Positions 24,493 to 31,424 of a DNA stretch of 64,000 nt are shown here, in pieces. Numbering within the stretch: position 1 is the first letter of the stretch; the number at the start of each line of letters is the position of its first letter. The DNA lies in assembly GCF_003387355.1 (NCBI RefSeq), contig NZ_QUNH01000002.1, positions 785,606 through 849,605 of the forward strand, given 5' to 3'. The notes below the pieces were generated by a model. The model saw only the letters and a list, made by a program, of their open reading frames with translations. It was not told where the DNA came from and did no database searches. The translations under genes were made by a program, and so were the position numbers. Origin of the DNA: Winogradskyella sediminis (lineage in GTDB: Bacteria; Bacteroidota; Bacteroidia; Flavobacteriales; Flavobacteriaceae).

Positions 24493-24628
24493 AATGCCAA
24501 CGTTTAGGTATATGAAAAGTAGCGGATTTTAAACACTAGCTTTTCGGAAAACAATATACTTAAATTAAAGGTAATAGCGGTTCAGGTTTGCACCTAAACC
24601 GCTATTTTTTATATACATTGTTGGTAGC
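24493..24628 (-). repeat. attC-like repeat 5 (different central stem)
   Basis: The outer part (GCCAACG, GTATATG, TATATACATTGTTGG) is like the others, but the inner part is unrelated. It holds a strong hairpin with arms AATAGCGGTT and AACCGCTATT (about 24572-24606). GTTGGTAGC at the right edge is the exact reverse complement of GCTACCAAC at 26001. Confidence 0.75.
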
Positions 24629-24635
24629 CGTATTT

Positions 24636-25496
24636 TTATTTATGCTTATGTTTCGGCTCCCAGATGAGTCTTACGAAAGAACTAAACCTTTCATTTTCTC
24701 TACTTACAGGAATTCCCGCTACAATTCCAACCAATAAGTTGTCGGCTATTCCTAAACGCATTTGTGGTCGTATTGTCATATCAAAGTCGCTTTTGTCAAT
24801 AGTTTTGTTAAATTCAATACCTACGAAATTTCTTGTGCCTGAAATCATATAATGAAAACTTGTGTTGATATCATAAGTCGTATGAAATTTATTGGTAATG
24901 AAATTCTGTTCAATCATTGGACCTGTATATATCAATGAATGAAAATTGTTACCCCAACGTTTTGCAACAACAAAAAACGGATTATAGATATTTCCTTTAA
25001 TGAAAGGACTTCCAAAGTTTCTGAAATCCGACAATTCAAACTCGTTGATATATCCAATTGCCATTGATGTTGCCATTGCCTCACTAACAAAAAAAGACCA
25101 TTGAGTAGCTATTTTAATGCTATTTAATCTATTTGAAGGTATTGAATCTCGACTTACACCACTTTGTGGGGAATAAAAAGTGAATGGTAGCTCAACTTCA
25201 AATCCTAATCTGTTGATAGGTGCCCATTCATATTCAATTAGAGCTTCATAAGCATCAAATTTTAAGTTATCTGTTAAGCCTAATCCAACGTTCCACTCTT
25301 TTTCTCCTTTTCTTGCCCCTAAATCTCGGATTAAGTCAATATAGAGTGGTTCAGCGTGTAAAACTTTGTCAGGTTCTTTACGGTCTTCTACTTGTTGGAT
25401 ATAAATACTGTCTTTTTCAGTCTTTGTAATTTGTGCAATTGAATATGTTGAAGATGCCAATAATATTATTAGCACTAATAATTTGTTTAAATTCAT
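24636..25496 (-). CDS. Outer-membrane beta-barrel protein, efflux-associated type
   Basis: A 286-aa protein with a signal peptide (MNLNKLLVLIILLASSTYSIAQ cleavage region) and the conserved segment HAEPLYIDLIRDLGARKGEK, followed by alternating hydrophobic beta strands. I know this sequence type from flavobacterial loci for heavy-metal efflux, where it is annotated as a transporter-like outer-membrane protein; that link is from memory. The ORF is open to 25517, but the signal peptide starts at Met 25496. It shares a cassette unit with the small protein upstream. Confidence 0.6.
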   Translation of the reverse strand: MNLNKLLVLIILLASSTYSIAQITKTEKDSIYIQQVEDRKEPDKVLHAEPLYIDLIRDLGARKGEKEWNVGLGLTDNLKFDAYEALIEYEWAPINRLGFEVELPFTFYSPQSGVSRDSIPSNRLNSIKIATQWSFFVSEAMATSMAIGYINEFELSDFRNFGSPFIKGNIYNPFFVVAKRWGNNFHSLIYTGPMIEQNFITNKFHTTYDINTSFHYMISGTRNFVGIEFNKTIDKSDFDMTIRPQMRLGIADNLLVGIVAGIPVSRENERFSSFVRLIWEPKHKHK

Positions 25497-25574
25497 TTTG
25501 ATTTGTTTTTTAAGCATTAAGAAATATTCCCACTACTATTAAATAGGTGAGAATTAGTAAATTTGTAAAACAAA

Positions 25575-25961
25575 TCAAATCTTGGGTGGTGGACTGTCTA
25601 TTTTATTGAAGCCTTTTGATAATCGAGCTTCAAAATCAGGATAAAGTTTTTTTCTTTCGTCAATTAGGCTTTGTTCGAATTTATCTGCCTGAATGACGTG
25701 CACTAACAAGTCTATTTTTATATTTTTCTGCTTGTTGTGGTCTTCGGTGTCGTGGTCATCATATTCTTTAATAGCATCTTCATAACCCAGTACTTTTTCA
25801 AGAATTATTTCAATAATACTTTCTTGGTCATTGAATGATAAATCTTCAGGAATATGTTCAGGGTTTGGGTCTGCAGAATCAACACTTATGTTGAGAAGAT
25901 ATAAACCCATTAGTCCCCAAAGGATTTTCGTAAATACGCTATTTCTTATTCGACTTAACAC
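25575..25961 (-). CDS. Small acidic protein with N-terminal signal/anchor
   Basis: This 128-aa protein starts with a basic then hydrophobic segment (SVFTKILWGLMGLYLLNISV) and continues with SADPNPEHIPEDLSFNDQES and a His/Asp-rich patch (KEYDDHDTEDHNK) that could bind metal. Similar proteins lie next to CusA/CzcA-like efflux genes in Bacteroidota, from memory. Here there is no efflux pump, so the pair may be a captured fragment of such a locus. Function is unknown. Confidence 0.6.
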   Translation of the reverse strand: MLSRIRNSVFTKILWGLMGLYLLNISVDSADPNPEHIPEDLSFNDQESIIEIILEKVLGYEDAIKEYDDHDTEDHNKQKNIKIDLLVHVIQADKFEQSLIDERKKLYPDFEARLSKGFNKIDSPPPKI

Positions 25962-26000
25962 GGTTCAAAAGTAATGTTTTTTAGTCGGTTTTCATATATC

Positions 26001-26138
26001 GCTACCAACGGTTTAGTATATGATTTGTAGCGTTGTTTCAGCAAGTAAGTTAGCAAATAATAATCGAAATAGAAAAACCGCGAGGTTTTTCATGAGTAGG
26101 CTAGAAGCAGCTATAAATTATATACATTGTTAGCTAAG
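26001..26138 (-). repeat. attC-like repeat 6 (complete)
   Basis: It runs from GCTACCAACGG to GTTAGCTAAG. The central hairpin AAAAACC-gcga-GGTTTTT is perfect. Compared with repeat 4, two base pairs of the stem changed on both sides. The right edge GTTAGCTAAG pairs with CTTTGCTAAC at 26587 in nine of ten positions. Confidence 0.85.
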
Positions 26139-26209
26139 GTTTTTTCTTTTTGCGAACTACTCCTTTGTGTATTTCCGGACGATTTGTTTTTCAAACGTTG
26201 TTTCATTTT

Positions 26210-26302
26210 TTACTTAAATATCAACAAAATCTCCGAATTAATATTTCGATCTTTTGCGCAAAGAGAATCAGTTTTGTTTTTCAACCTAAATTTTCGTGAC
26301 AT
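26210..26302 (-). CDS. Possible 30-aa basic peptide
   Basis: ATG 26302 opens a short frame, MSRKFRLKNKTDSLCAKDRN and ten more residues. A second short frame (MKQRLKNKSS...) starts at 26206, just after its stop, and runs into the repeat. I believe similar short frames recur in other flavobacteria, but I cannot verify it. No ribosome site stands out. It may not be translated. Confidence 0.25.
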   Translation of the reverse strand: MSRKFRLKNKTDSLCAKDRNINSEILLIFK

Positions 26303-26354
26303 CAAAATCGGTTGATTTAAATAACTGACTTCGAGGTTTTAAACTGCGAACAGT

Positions 26355-26543
26355 TCAGCCGTACGTTTTGCCATTCCGCTTATCAGCCAAAAGTTGAGGA
26401 TTGCTATAATATTGAATAAAAGAGCCGAAGTTGGGCAAACCGTATTTCGTGCGTAATGTTCCACAAGAGTAAGAAATTCCTGCGTAATATTCTTTAATCT
26501 TCCGCTTTAAATTCCAGCATAGTTTTGGTTTGAAAATAAGCAC
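26355..26543 (-). CDS. Possible 62-aa protein from a GTG start
   Basis: The frame contains WNLKRKIKEYYAGISYSCGT and FGSFIQYYSNPQLLADKRNG and starts with GTG. It is the longest frame in a unit of about 450 bases between repeats 6 and 7. No family is recognised and no membrane segment or signal is seen. It may be a gene, or the unit may carry a non-coding element. Confidence 0.35.
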   Translation of the reverse strand: MLIFKPKLCWNLKRKIKEYYAGISYSCGTLRTKYGLPNFGSFIQYYSNPQLLADKRNGKTYG

Positions 26544-26586
26544 AGAAATTAGTGATTGCGTTGAAATTGTAAGTTAGCACCAAAAT

Positions 26587-26727
26587 CTTTGCTAACGGTT
26601 TTGTGTATGGTTAGTTGCGTGGTTAAGCAACTAAATTAGTAAACTTTTACGAACCCGTGAAAATTCCGCAGGAATTTTCGCAAGTAGGGAAGAACCAAGC
26701 AATTAATTATACACGTTGTTAGCTTTA
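26587..26727 (-). repeat. attC-like repeat 7 (complete)
   Basis: It runs from CTTTGCTAACGG to GTTAGCTTTA. The central hairpin GAAAATTCC-gca-GGAATTTTC is a perfect nine-base stem. Outer pairs are GTGTAT/ATACAC and TTAGTTGC/GCAATTAA. GTTAGCTTTA is the exact reverse complement of TAAAGCTAAC at 27294; it includes the stop codon of the SUKH-like gene. Confidence 0.9.
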
Positions 26728-27288
26728 GTACTTATTTCGTTCATCTTGTCTTTCCCAAATCCAATATTCAACAGTATGATTCCAATGCGTGTCATTGTCA
26801 AAAATTTTGTTGTCAATTTGAGTCAGTTTATTTTGTAATTGTGTCAATTCCTCATCAGAAAATTCCGTTGAGAAATAAGATTCTGGTTTAAATTTTTTCA
26901 GATTGTTTTGGAACTCAATAATTTCAATTCCGCAACGAGCGAATTTTTCTATTTCGCCATTAATATATACTTCTTTAAATCCGTCGTCGTGATTCAGATA
27001 AACAATTTCTCTGTTTTCAATATTAAGTCCGATTGGGTCTCCAGAACCATTAAATCCAATACAGACATATTTGTCGAAATTCGAATCATTAATTTTATAA
27101 GCCTCGTTTACTGTCTGCAAGTCCTCTGTTAGATAATCGAAACTTAATTCAAGAACGTCATTTGGAAGTCCAATATCAAATAAGAATTCAGTTGATTTTT
27201 GGTCTAGATTAAATTTATTCTTGGAACTATTTAGAGCTTTAAATAACTCCAACTTATTCCATTTATTCAAAAAGTTTTCGTCGTTCAT
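26725..27288 (-). CDS. SMI1/KNR4 (SUKH)-like protein
   Basis: A 187-aa acidic protein. YVCIGFNGSGDPIGLNI followed by EIVYLNHDDGFKEVYING matches the central SUKH pattern (a GD/GDP turn then a strand with a W/Y-H-D motif). SUKH proteins are mostly immunity proteins against polymorphic or contact-dependent toxins. No toxin gene is adjacent, so it could act as an orphan immunity gene. Start and stop lie within 15 bases of the repeats on both sides. Confidence 0.7.
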   Translation of the reverse strand: MNDENFLNKWNKLELFKALNSSKNKFNLDQKSTEFLFDIGLPNDVLELSFDYLTEDLQTVNEAYKINDSNFDKYVCIGFNGSGDPIGLNIENREIVYLNHDDGFKEVYINGEIEKFARCGIEIIEFQNNLKKFKPESYFSTEFSDEELTQLQNKLTQIDNKIFDNDTHWNHTVEYWIWERQDERNKY

Positions 27289-27293
27289 CGTAT

Positions 27294-27430
27294 TAAAGCT
27301 AACGTGTTTGTATATGGTTTGTTGCGTGGTTTAGCACGTAATTTAGCAAATAAAAACCGAATAGAAAATCTGCGAGGATTTTCGCAAGTAGGCTAGAACT
27401 AGCAATAAATTATATACGGTGTTGGCAATA
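27294..27430 (-). repeat. attC-like repeat 8 (complete)
   Basis: It runs from TAAAGCTAACG to GTTGGCAATA. The central hairpin is GAAAATCT-gcga-GGATTTTC, with one T-G pair. GTTGGCAATA is the exact reverse complement of TATTGCCAAC at 28247, beyond the next gene. Confidence 0.9.
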
Positions 27431-27434
27431 GTTT

Positions 27435-28205
27435 TTATTTTATGTAAAGCTCAAATTTTCTTTTGAAAGTCATATGACTATTTACTAATTCAGTAACGTT
27501 TATGTTTTCAGATTTTTTCGAGTTAATTATTGTTCTTCCTATTGGGTTATTGTCTAAAGTTCCTAATTTATAGGCAATTTGTAAAACAGTATCTTTTTTA
27601 GAATAGTAATTATAAATTTTATTCTTAACTGCATTTTCGGCTAAAGACCATTTTTCTAAATTATTACTAACTGCTCCTCCTAAAAGATGAACATCGTTGA
27701 TAATTTTACTTTCATTCATTTTTAAATTATCTAAACAATTAAATATAACTCTACTTCCAAGCGAATGACCAATTAAAATAAACTCCTCAATTTCGCAATT
27801 CGATAATACTTTAGATAATAAACTTCCTGTTAGTTTGCTTTTACGTAATGCATTCGTCCAAGTTTTTGTAACTCCACTCAAACCAATTGCTATTTTAGGA
27901 ACAGAAATAAATAGAAAAAATGGAATAGGAATTGGAATTGAGGCTATTCCTAATCTTTCTAAACTTCTTCTTAATAATCTTTTAGTATTTTCAGATTGCC
28001 AATTTAAATGATACCAAGCATTATTCGGATATTTTTTAACAATAGCGACTTCCCATTCTTTAATATCGTCCTTATCTTGATTTAAGAAGCCATCCACAGT
28101 TATAATTGCTGGATAAATTCCGCTTTTTTTCTTTACTATTTCAAATACCTTTAAGTTTTCTTCACTATCAAATATATTATATTCAGAAGGCTCTTTTAAT
28201 CTCAT
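27435..28205 (-). CDS. DUF726-like alpha/beta hydrolase
   Basis: A 256-aa protein with the nucleophile elbow FILIGHSLGSRVIFNCL (catalytic Ser in GHSLG), preceded by ITVDGFLNQ (oxyanion strand). VHLLGGAVSNN and NYYSKKDTVL (probable catalytic Asp) follow, and NSHMTFKRKF near the end holds a candidate His. The order matches DUF726/TMCO4-type hydrolases. A hydrophobic stretch in the middle (IPIPIPFFLFISVPKIAIGL) may be membrane-associated. The substrate is unknown. Confidence 0.7.
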   Translation of the reverse strand: MRLKEPSEYNIFDSEENLKVFEIVKKKSGIYPAIITVDGFLNQDKDDIKEWEVAIVKKYPNNAWYHLNWQSENTKRLLRRSLERLGIASIPIPIPFFLFISVPKIAIGLSGVTKTWTNALRKSKLTGSLLSKVLSNCEIEEFILIGHSLGSRVIFNCLDNLKMNESKIINDVHLLGGAVSNNLEKWSLAENAVKNKIYNYYSKKDTVLQIAYKLGTLDNNPIGRTIINSKKSENINVTELVNSHMTFKRKFELYIK

Positions 28206-28246
28206 AAATTTGATGGAATTAACTGATTTTGTTCGTTTTCGTAAAT

Positions 28247-28514
28247 TATTGCCAACTCATTTTATCATAGCTTTTACCACTCATATCCCTTAAATTATGT
28301 TGGATAATATAGTTTGAATAAGCTAAAGTGAAGCGTGTTACGAAGTTAATTATATTTTTTAATAAAAGAGGCCTTGTAATGTATATCTAAGACATTTTGA
28401 AAAGCGGAAGTATTGTGAGTGGAATTGTAGGCTTATCTAAAACCGAAATGTGGGTTTAGTTTAATTTTAAAATTAATATTTTTATGACTAGAGTAATTTG
28501 CTATGCCTTCGTTT
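28247..28514 (-). other. Unit boundary and unrelated palindromic spacer
   Basis: TATTGCCAAC at 28247-28256 closes the preceding unit. The spacer does not match the 135-base family. It can form its own outer pairing: CCACTCA (about 28277) with TGAGTGG (about 28417), flanked by partly pairing AGCTTTTA and TGTAGGCT. It could be an attC-like site of another sequence family. No gene is seen. Confidence 0.45.
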
Positions 28515-29336
28515 TTATTCAGTTTTCTTGTCAGATTTAATTCTTTTAATATTTATAAAAGGGCTTTTAATTAAATAAAGGAATGATTGTTTTTGGTCCG
28601 TATCAAATTCCGCTAATCCATATTTCATATCTTCTTTTGGCATCATTTTAAAAGTTCCAAATAACCTGTCCCAAATTATAAATATATCGGCATAGTTTGA
28701 ATCTGTGTATATCTGTTCTTGTTGATGGTGCACTCTATGATGGTCAGGCATTACAAATAATAATCCTAAAGTCGAATTCAACCATTTTGGGTAATTTAGA
28801 TTTGCGTGTTCGAAAAAGAAAAATACATAAAGGATAAAATAGTAGAGTGCCATAGAAAAGACATCTGTACCAAATAGTGCAGCAGTAATTATATTTCCAA
28901 TACCAAATACAAGAATTAACTCAATAGGATGAAAACGAAAAACTGTTGAAGAATCCATTGTTGTATCGCTGTGATGTACTCTATGGAATCTCCATAGCAA
29001 AGGAATTTTGTGAGTTCCTCTATGAATCCAATACGCTGTTATGTCATATAAGGCAACTGATAAACAAAGTTTAACCCAAACAGGTAACTCAATTAGATAT
29101 AGAAGTCCAATATTGTTTTCATTTAGCCATTCAATTGAAAACACCTGAAATGTTACAAAAAAGATATTTAAAATTACAAGTATAATCTGGAAAAGTACAT
29201 TTTGAAATAGATGATTAATTCTTTTCTTGAAACTAAATGGCGATTGCATTATTTGCTCTAATGAAAAGAAGAATACAATTAACCCAATCACAATATAATT
29301 TGGGTCTATTCCCAATAATTTGTTTATTAAATCCAT
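28515..29336 (-). CDS. Sterol desaturase / fatty acid hydroxylase family protein 1
   Basis: A 273-aa integral membrane di-iron enzyme. The three His clusters are HRGTH, HRVHHSD and HHRVHH, separated by transmembrane segments, as in the family. It hydroxylates or desaturates lipids at the membrane; the substrate is unknown. The C-terminus (WDRLFGTFK, YGLAEFD) is conserved too. It lies inside the minus-strand array, but I could not find matching boundary sequences for it. Confidence 0.9.
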   Translation of the reverse strand: MDLINKLLGIDPNYIVIGLIVFFFSLEQIMQSPFSFKKRINHLFQNVLFQIILVILNIFFVTFQVFSIEWLNENNIGLLYLIELPVWVKLCLSVALYDITAYWIHRGTHKIPLLWRFHRVHHSDTTMDSSTVFRFHPIELILVFGIGNIITAALFGTDVFSMALYYFILYVFFFFEHANLNYPKWLNSTLGLLFVMPDHHRVHHQQEQIYTDSNYADIFIIWDRLFGTFKMMPKEDMKYGLAEFDTDQKQSFLYLIKSPFINIKRIKSDKKTE

Positions 29337-29482
29337 AGTTTAAAAATATTAGATTAATTGTCTTGTTATGTCTTTTCAACTTGCGCCTGATGGTTTAGTA
29401 TTTGGCAACTTCGCAAATATATCTTAATTTTTTTTAAGTAACTAATTAGTTTTGAAGCATATAAGGTGTTGTATGCAGGCTT
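29337..29482 (-). other. Spacer with a unit boundary
   Basis: This is non-coding. GTTGTATGCA at 29468-29477 is complementary in eight of ten bases to TGCATATAAG at 30395, at the far end of the next unit. The rest is AT-rich and does not align with the 135-base repeats. Confidence 0.4.
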
Positions 29483-29950
29483 TTATTCCGGTTTTTTTAA
29501 TTGTCCAATTTTTTCAGAATTTGAGTCAATATCCATACTTATCTTAATGAATAATTTTCCATTTTCCATATCGTAGGTAGTTCCGCTTTTCGGACTTCCG
29601 TTTATTTCTTCTAGTTTTAGCTTATGCATTGCTCCAGTTATTGGGTCGATTATTATTCCAATTAATCCACCGAATGCGATATTTCCGATATACCAAGCAT
29701 TGAATTTTTTCTCCAGCTTTGTTTCATAGGTTTCATATCCGTCCAATTTGAGTACCAGATTGTATTCTTGATTTCTTTTCAGGTTTTTTTGAACAGGTGT
29801 GTTTCCAACTTCGATTTCGTTAATGTAAACTTTTGCAGAATTTGGCTCTGAAGTTATTTCTACATTTTGTCGTGAACCTGAAATAATAGTTGCACAACTT
29901 GTTAGAAATAGCACTGATGAAAGTAGGATAGTTTTAAAAATTGTTCTCAT
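29483..29950 (-). CDS. PEGA-domain lipoprotein
   Basis: A 155-aa protein with a lipoprotein signal (ILLSSVLFLTSCATI, lipobox Cys about residue 19). A PEGA domain follows: QNVEITSEPNSAKVYINE with VGNTPVQKNL and LKLDGYETYE. A hydrophobic glycine-rich segment (NIAFGGLIGIIIDPITGAM) comes next. PEGA domains are carbohydrate or envelope-binding modules. It is probably in the periplasm or outer membrane. It is paired with another small lipoprotein gene 17 bases upstream. Confidence 0.8.
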   Translation of the reverse strand: MRTIFKTILLSSVLFLTSCATIISGSRQNVEITSEPNSAKVYINEIEVGNTPVQKNLKRNQEYNLVLKLDGYETYETKLEKKFNAWYIGNIAFGGLIGIIIDPITGAMHKLKLEEINGSPKSGTTYDMENGKLFIKISMDIDSNSEKIGQLKKPE

Positions 29951-29967
29951 TGATTTGTTTTTAATAT

Positions 29968-30360
29968 TTAGTCAAGTTTTAATTTATATTGAGGTAACAA
30001 TGAAACATCTCCATCATATCTGTAAAGTTCAATTTTCAATCGGTAGCAACTGCTCCATAAATCAGGCTTTTTTTTGTCTACAACTTTTACAATATTCGCT
30101 CCATTTTTTCTTGCCTCCATTCTTGCTTGATTCATTAAGCTGTTAAAACTGCAATCCGTTGAAAATCCGGAGTCTTGAAATCGTAAATCGCCAATTTTAG
30201 TCAAGTTTTTTGGTAATTTGTGTCCGATATCCAAAAGTGCTACTTTTTGTTCAATAGACAATTTTGGTTGCGGATTAATAAAATTTGAAGAGATTTTTGG
30301 ACTACAACTTGTAAATCCGATTACTGTTATTAAAAACAGCATTTTAGTCAATTGTTTCAT
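29968..30360 (-). CDS. Small lipoprotein, RcsF/DUF4156-like
   Basis: A 130-aa protein with a lipoprotein signal peptide (LFLITVIGFTSCSPK). The mature part contains GDLRFQDSGFSTDCSFNSL, then QARMEARKNGANIVKVVD and SSCYRLKIELYR, the arrangement seen in small RcsF/DUF4156-type envelope lipoproteins (Cys pairs, GAN motif). Function is unknown. It shares a cassette unit with the PEGA lipoprotein. Confidence 0.7.
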   Translation of the reverse strand: MKQLTKMLFLITVIGFTSCSPKISSNFINPQPKLSIEQKVALLDIGHKLPKNLTKIGDLRFQDSGFSTDCSFNSLMNQARMEARKNGANIVKVVDKKKPDLWSSCYRLKIELYRYDGDVSLLPQYKLKLD

Positions 30361-30394
30361 AGGTTAAATTTAATTCTCAATTTTGTTTCTAGTT

Positions 30395-30534
30395 TGCATA
30401 TAAGGGATTTGTGTATAGTTAGTTGCGTGGTTTAGCAACTAAGTTATCAAACTTTTACGGACTAGAAAAAAATCCGAAGGAATTTTGGCAAGTAAGCAGA
30501 AAAAAGCAATTAATTATGCATCGTATTGTGTGTA
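30395..30534 (-). repeat. attC-like repeat 9 (diverged centre)
   Basis: It contains GTGTATAGTTAGTTGCGTGG, then TTTAGCAACTAAG, and GCAATTAATTATGCATCGTA on the right. The central hairpin AAAAATCC-gaa-GGAATTTT is imperfect. The left edge lacks the AAC box (TGCATATAAGGG), matching the partner edge at 29468 instead. The right edge ATTGTGTGTA pairs with TGCACACAAC at 31282. Confidence 0.75.
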
Positions 30535-30543
30535 GTTATTTTT

Positions 30544-31278
30544 TTAAAATCCATTAATATTTCCAAATTTGTCTTTCAAAATGTTATTTTCGATAACGAA
30601 TGTTTTTATGTCAATTGTGTCCTCAACTATTATTCCTTTTTCCTTAATAAAGACTTTTCTATTATTTGTTTCAAAATAATTTTTATCAAATTGATAAACG
30701 TATTTCTTGTCGCTTGAAATCCCGTGACTTCCCTCGTAAACACTTATGTTTTTGTAATCATTCGATGGAACTTTATAATTGTTATAAAAATAATGACATC
30801 CATCTTTACTCCATCTTCCTAAAACATTATCCTTATTTGGAAATACGAAACTAAAGTTGTAGACAGAACAAACGTTTAACGACTTATTTTTGTAGAATAC
30901 GTTTTGATGATTTTTTGAAAAATCATAATCTATGACTTCAAATTCTTTTGGGTTTGAGTTTTCTATTGAATCATTATAGTAATAAGCTTGTTTCGCATCA
31001 ATTGCGAATCCTTTTTTTAATATTTTAAATGTGGTTGGGTCAGCTCCTGGGATAATTTCATTTTCATAATAAACATTAAATTCATCTTTTCCATAAGTGT
31101 TATCATCAGACTTAATTTCAGAGAAAGATTCTAAGTCGGCATTTTCTAAGACTTTCTCATTCCAACCTCCTTGACCAAAACTCCAAAATTTATAATAAAC
31201 TTTGTCTTCTCGTTTTTCATATTCTGATCTACAAGAAAAAAAAATCAATATTATTAATATGGCGAACGGTTTTTTCAT
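30544..31278 (-). CDS. DKNYY-family lipoprotein
   Basis: A 244-aa lipoprotein (MKKPFAILIILIFFSCRSE). It has DKNYY-type repeats: GKDEFNVYYENEIIPGADPT, then FAIDAKQAYYYNDS, FSKNHQNVFYKNK and SSDKKYVYQFDK. These short repeats, each with a D/N-K-x-x-V-Y-Y core, form a solenoid of unknown function, often lipid-anchored in Bacteroidota. The ORF is open to 31290 through TTG, but Met 31278 starts the signal peptide. Confidence 0.8.
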   Translation of the reverse strand: MKKPFAILIILIFFSCRSEYEKREDKVYYKFWSFGQGGWNEKVLENADLESFSEIKSDDNTYGKDEFNVYYENEIIPGADPTTFKILKKGFAIDAKQAYYYNDSIENSNPKEFEVIDYDFSKNHQNVFYKNKSLNVCSVYNFSFVFPNKDNVLGRWSKDGCHYFYNNYKVPSNDYKNISVYEGSHGISSDKKYVYQFDKNYFETNNRKVFIKEKGIIVEDTIDIKTFVIENNILKDKFGNINGF

Positions 31279-31282
31279 AATT

Positions 31283-31417
31283 GCACACAACGTTGTTGTA
31301 TATGGTTTGTTGCGTGTTTAAGTAACTAATTTAGCAAATAAAAACCGAATAGAATATTCCGCAGGAATATTCGTAAGTAGGCTAGAGCTAGCAATTAATT
31401 TTACACGTTGTTGCCAG
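31283..31417 (-). repeat. attC-like repeat 10 (complete)
   Basis: It runs from GCACACAACG to GTTGCCAG. The central hairpin GAATATTCC-gca-GGAATATTC is a perfect nine-base stem. Arms include AACTAATTTAGC and GGCTAGAGCTAGCAATTA. It is the last complete repeat on this side. Confidence 0.85.
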
Positions 31418-31424
31418 TAGTTTT

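Noticed and set aside
29341-29480. A full copy of the cassette repeat
   Set aside because: Only the right boundary sequence fits; the arms and central hairpin of the 135-base family are absent.
19742-31417. CRISPR array or insertion sequences
   Set aside because: The repeats are 135 bases long, spaced by whole genes and each differs; there are no short unique spacers, no cas genes, and no transposase gene in the array.
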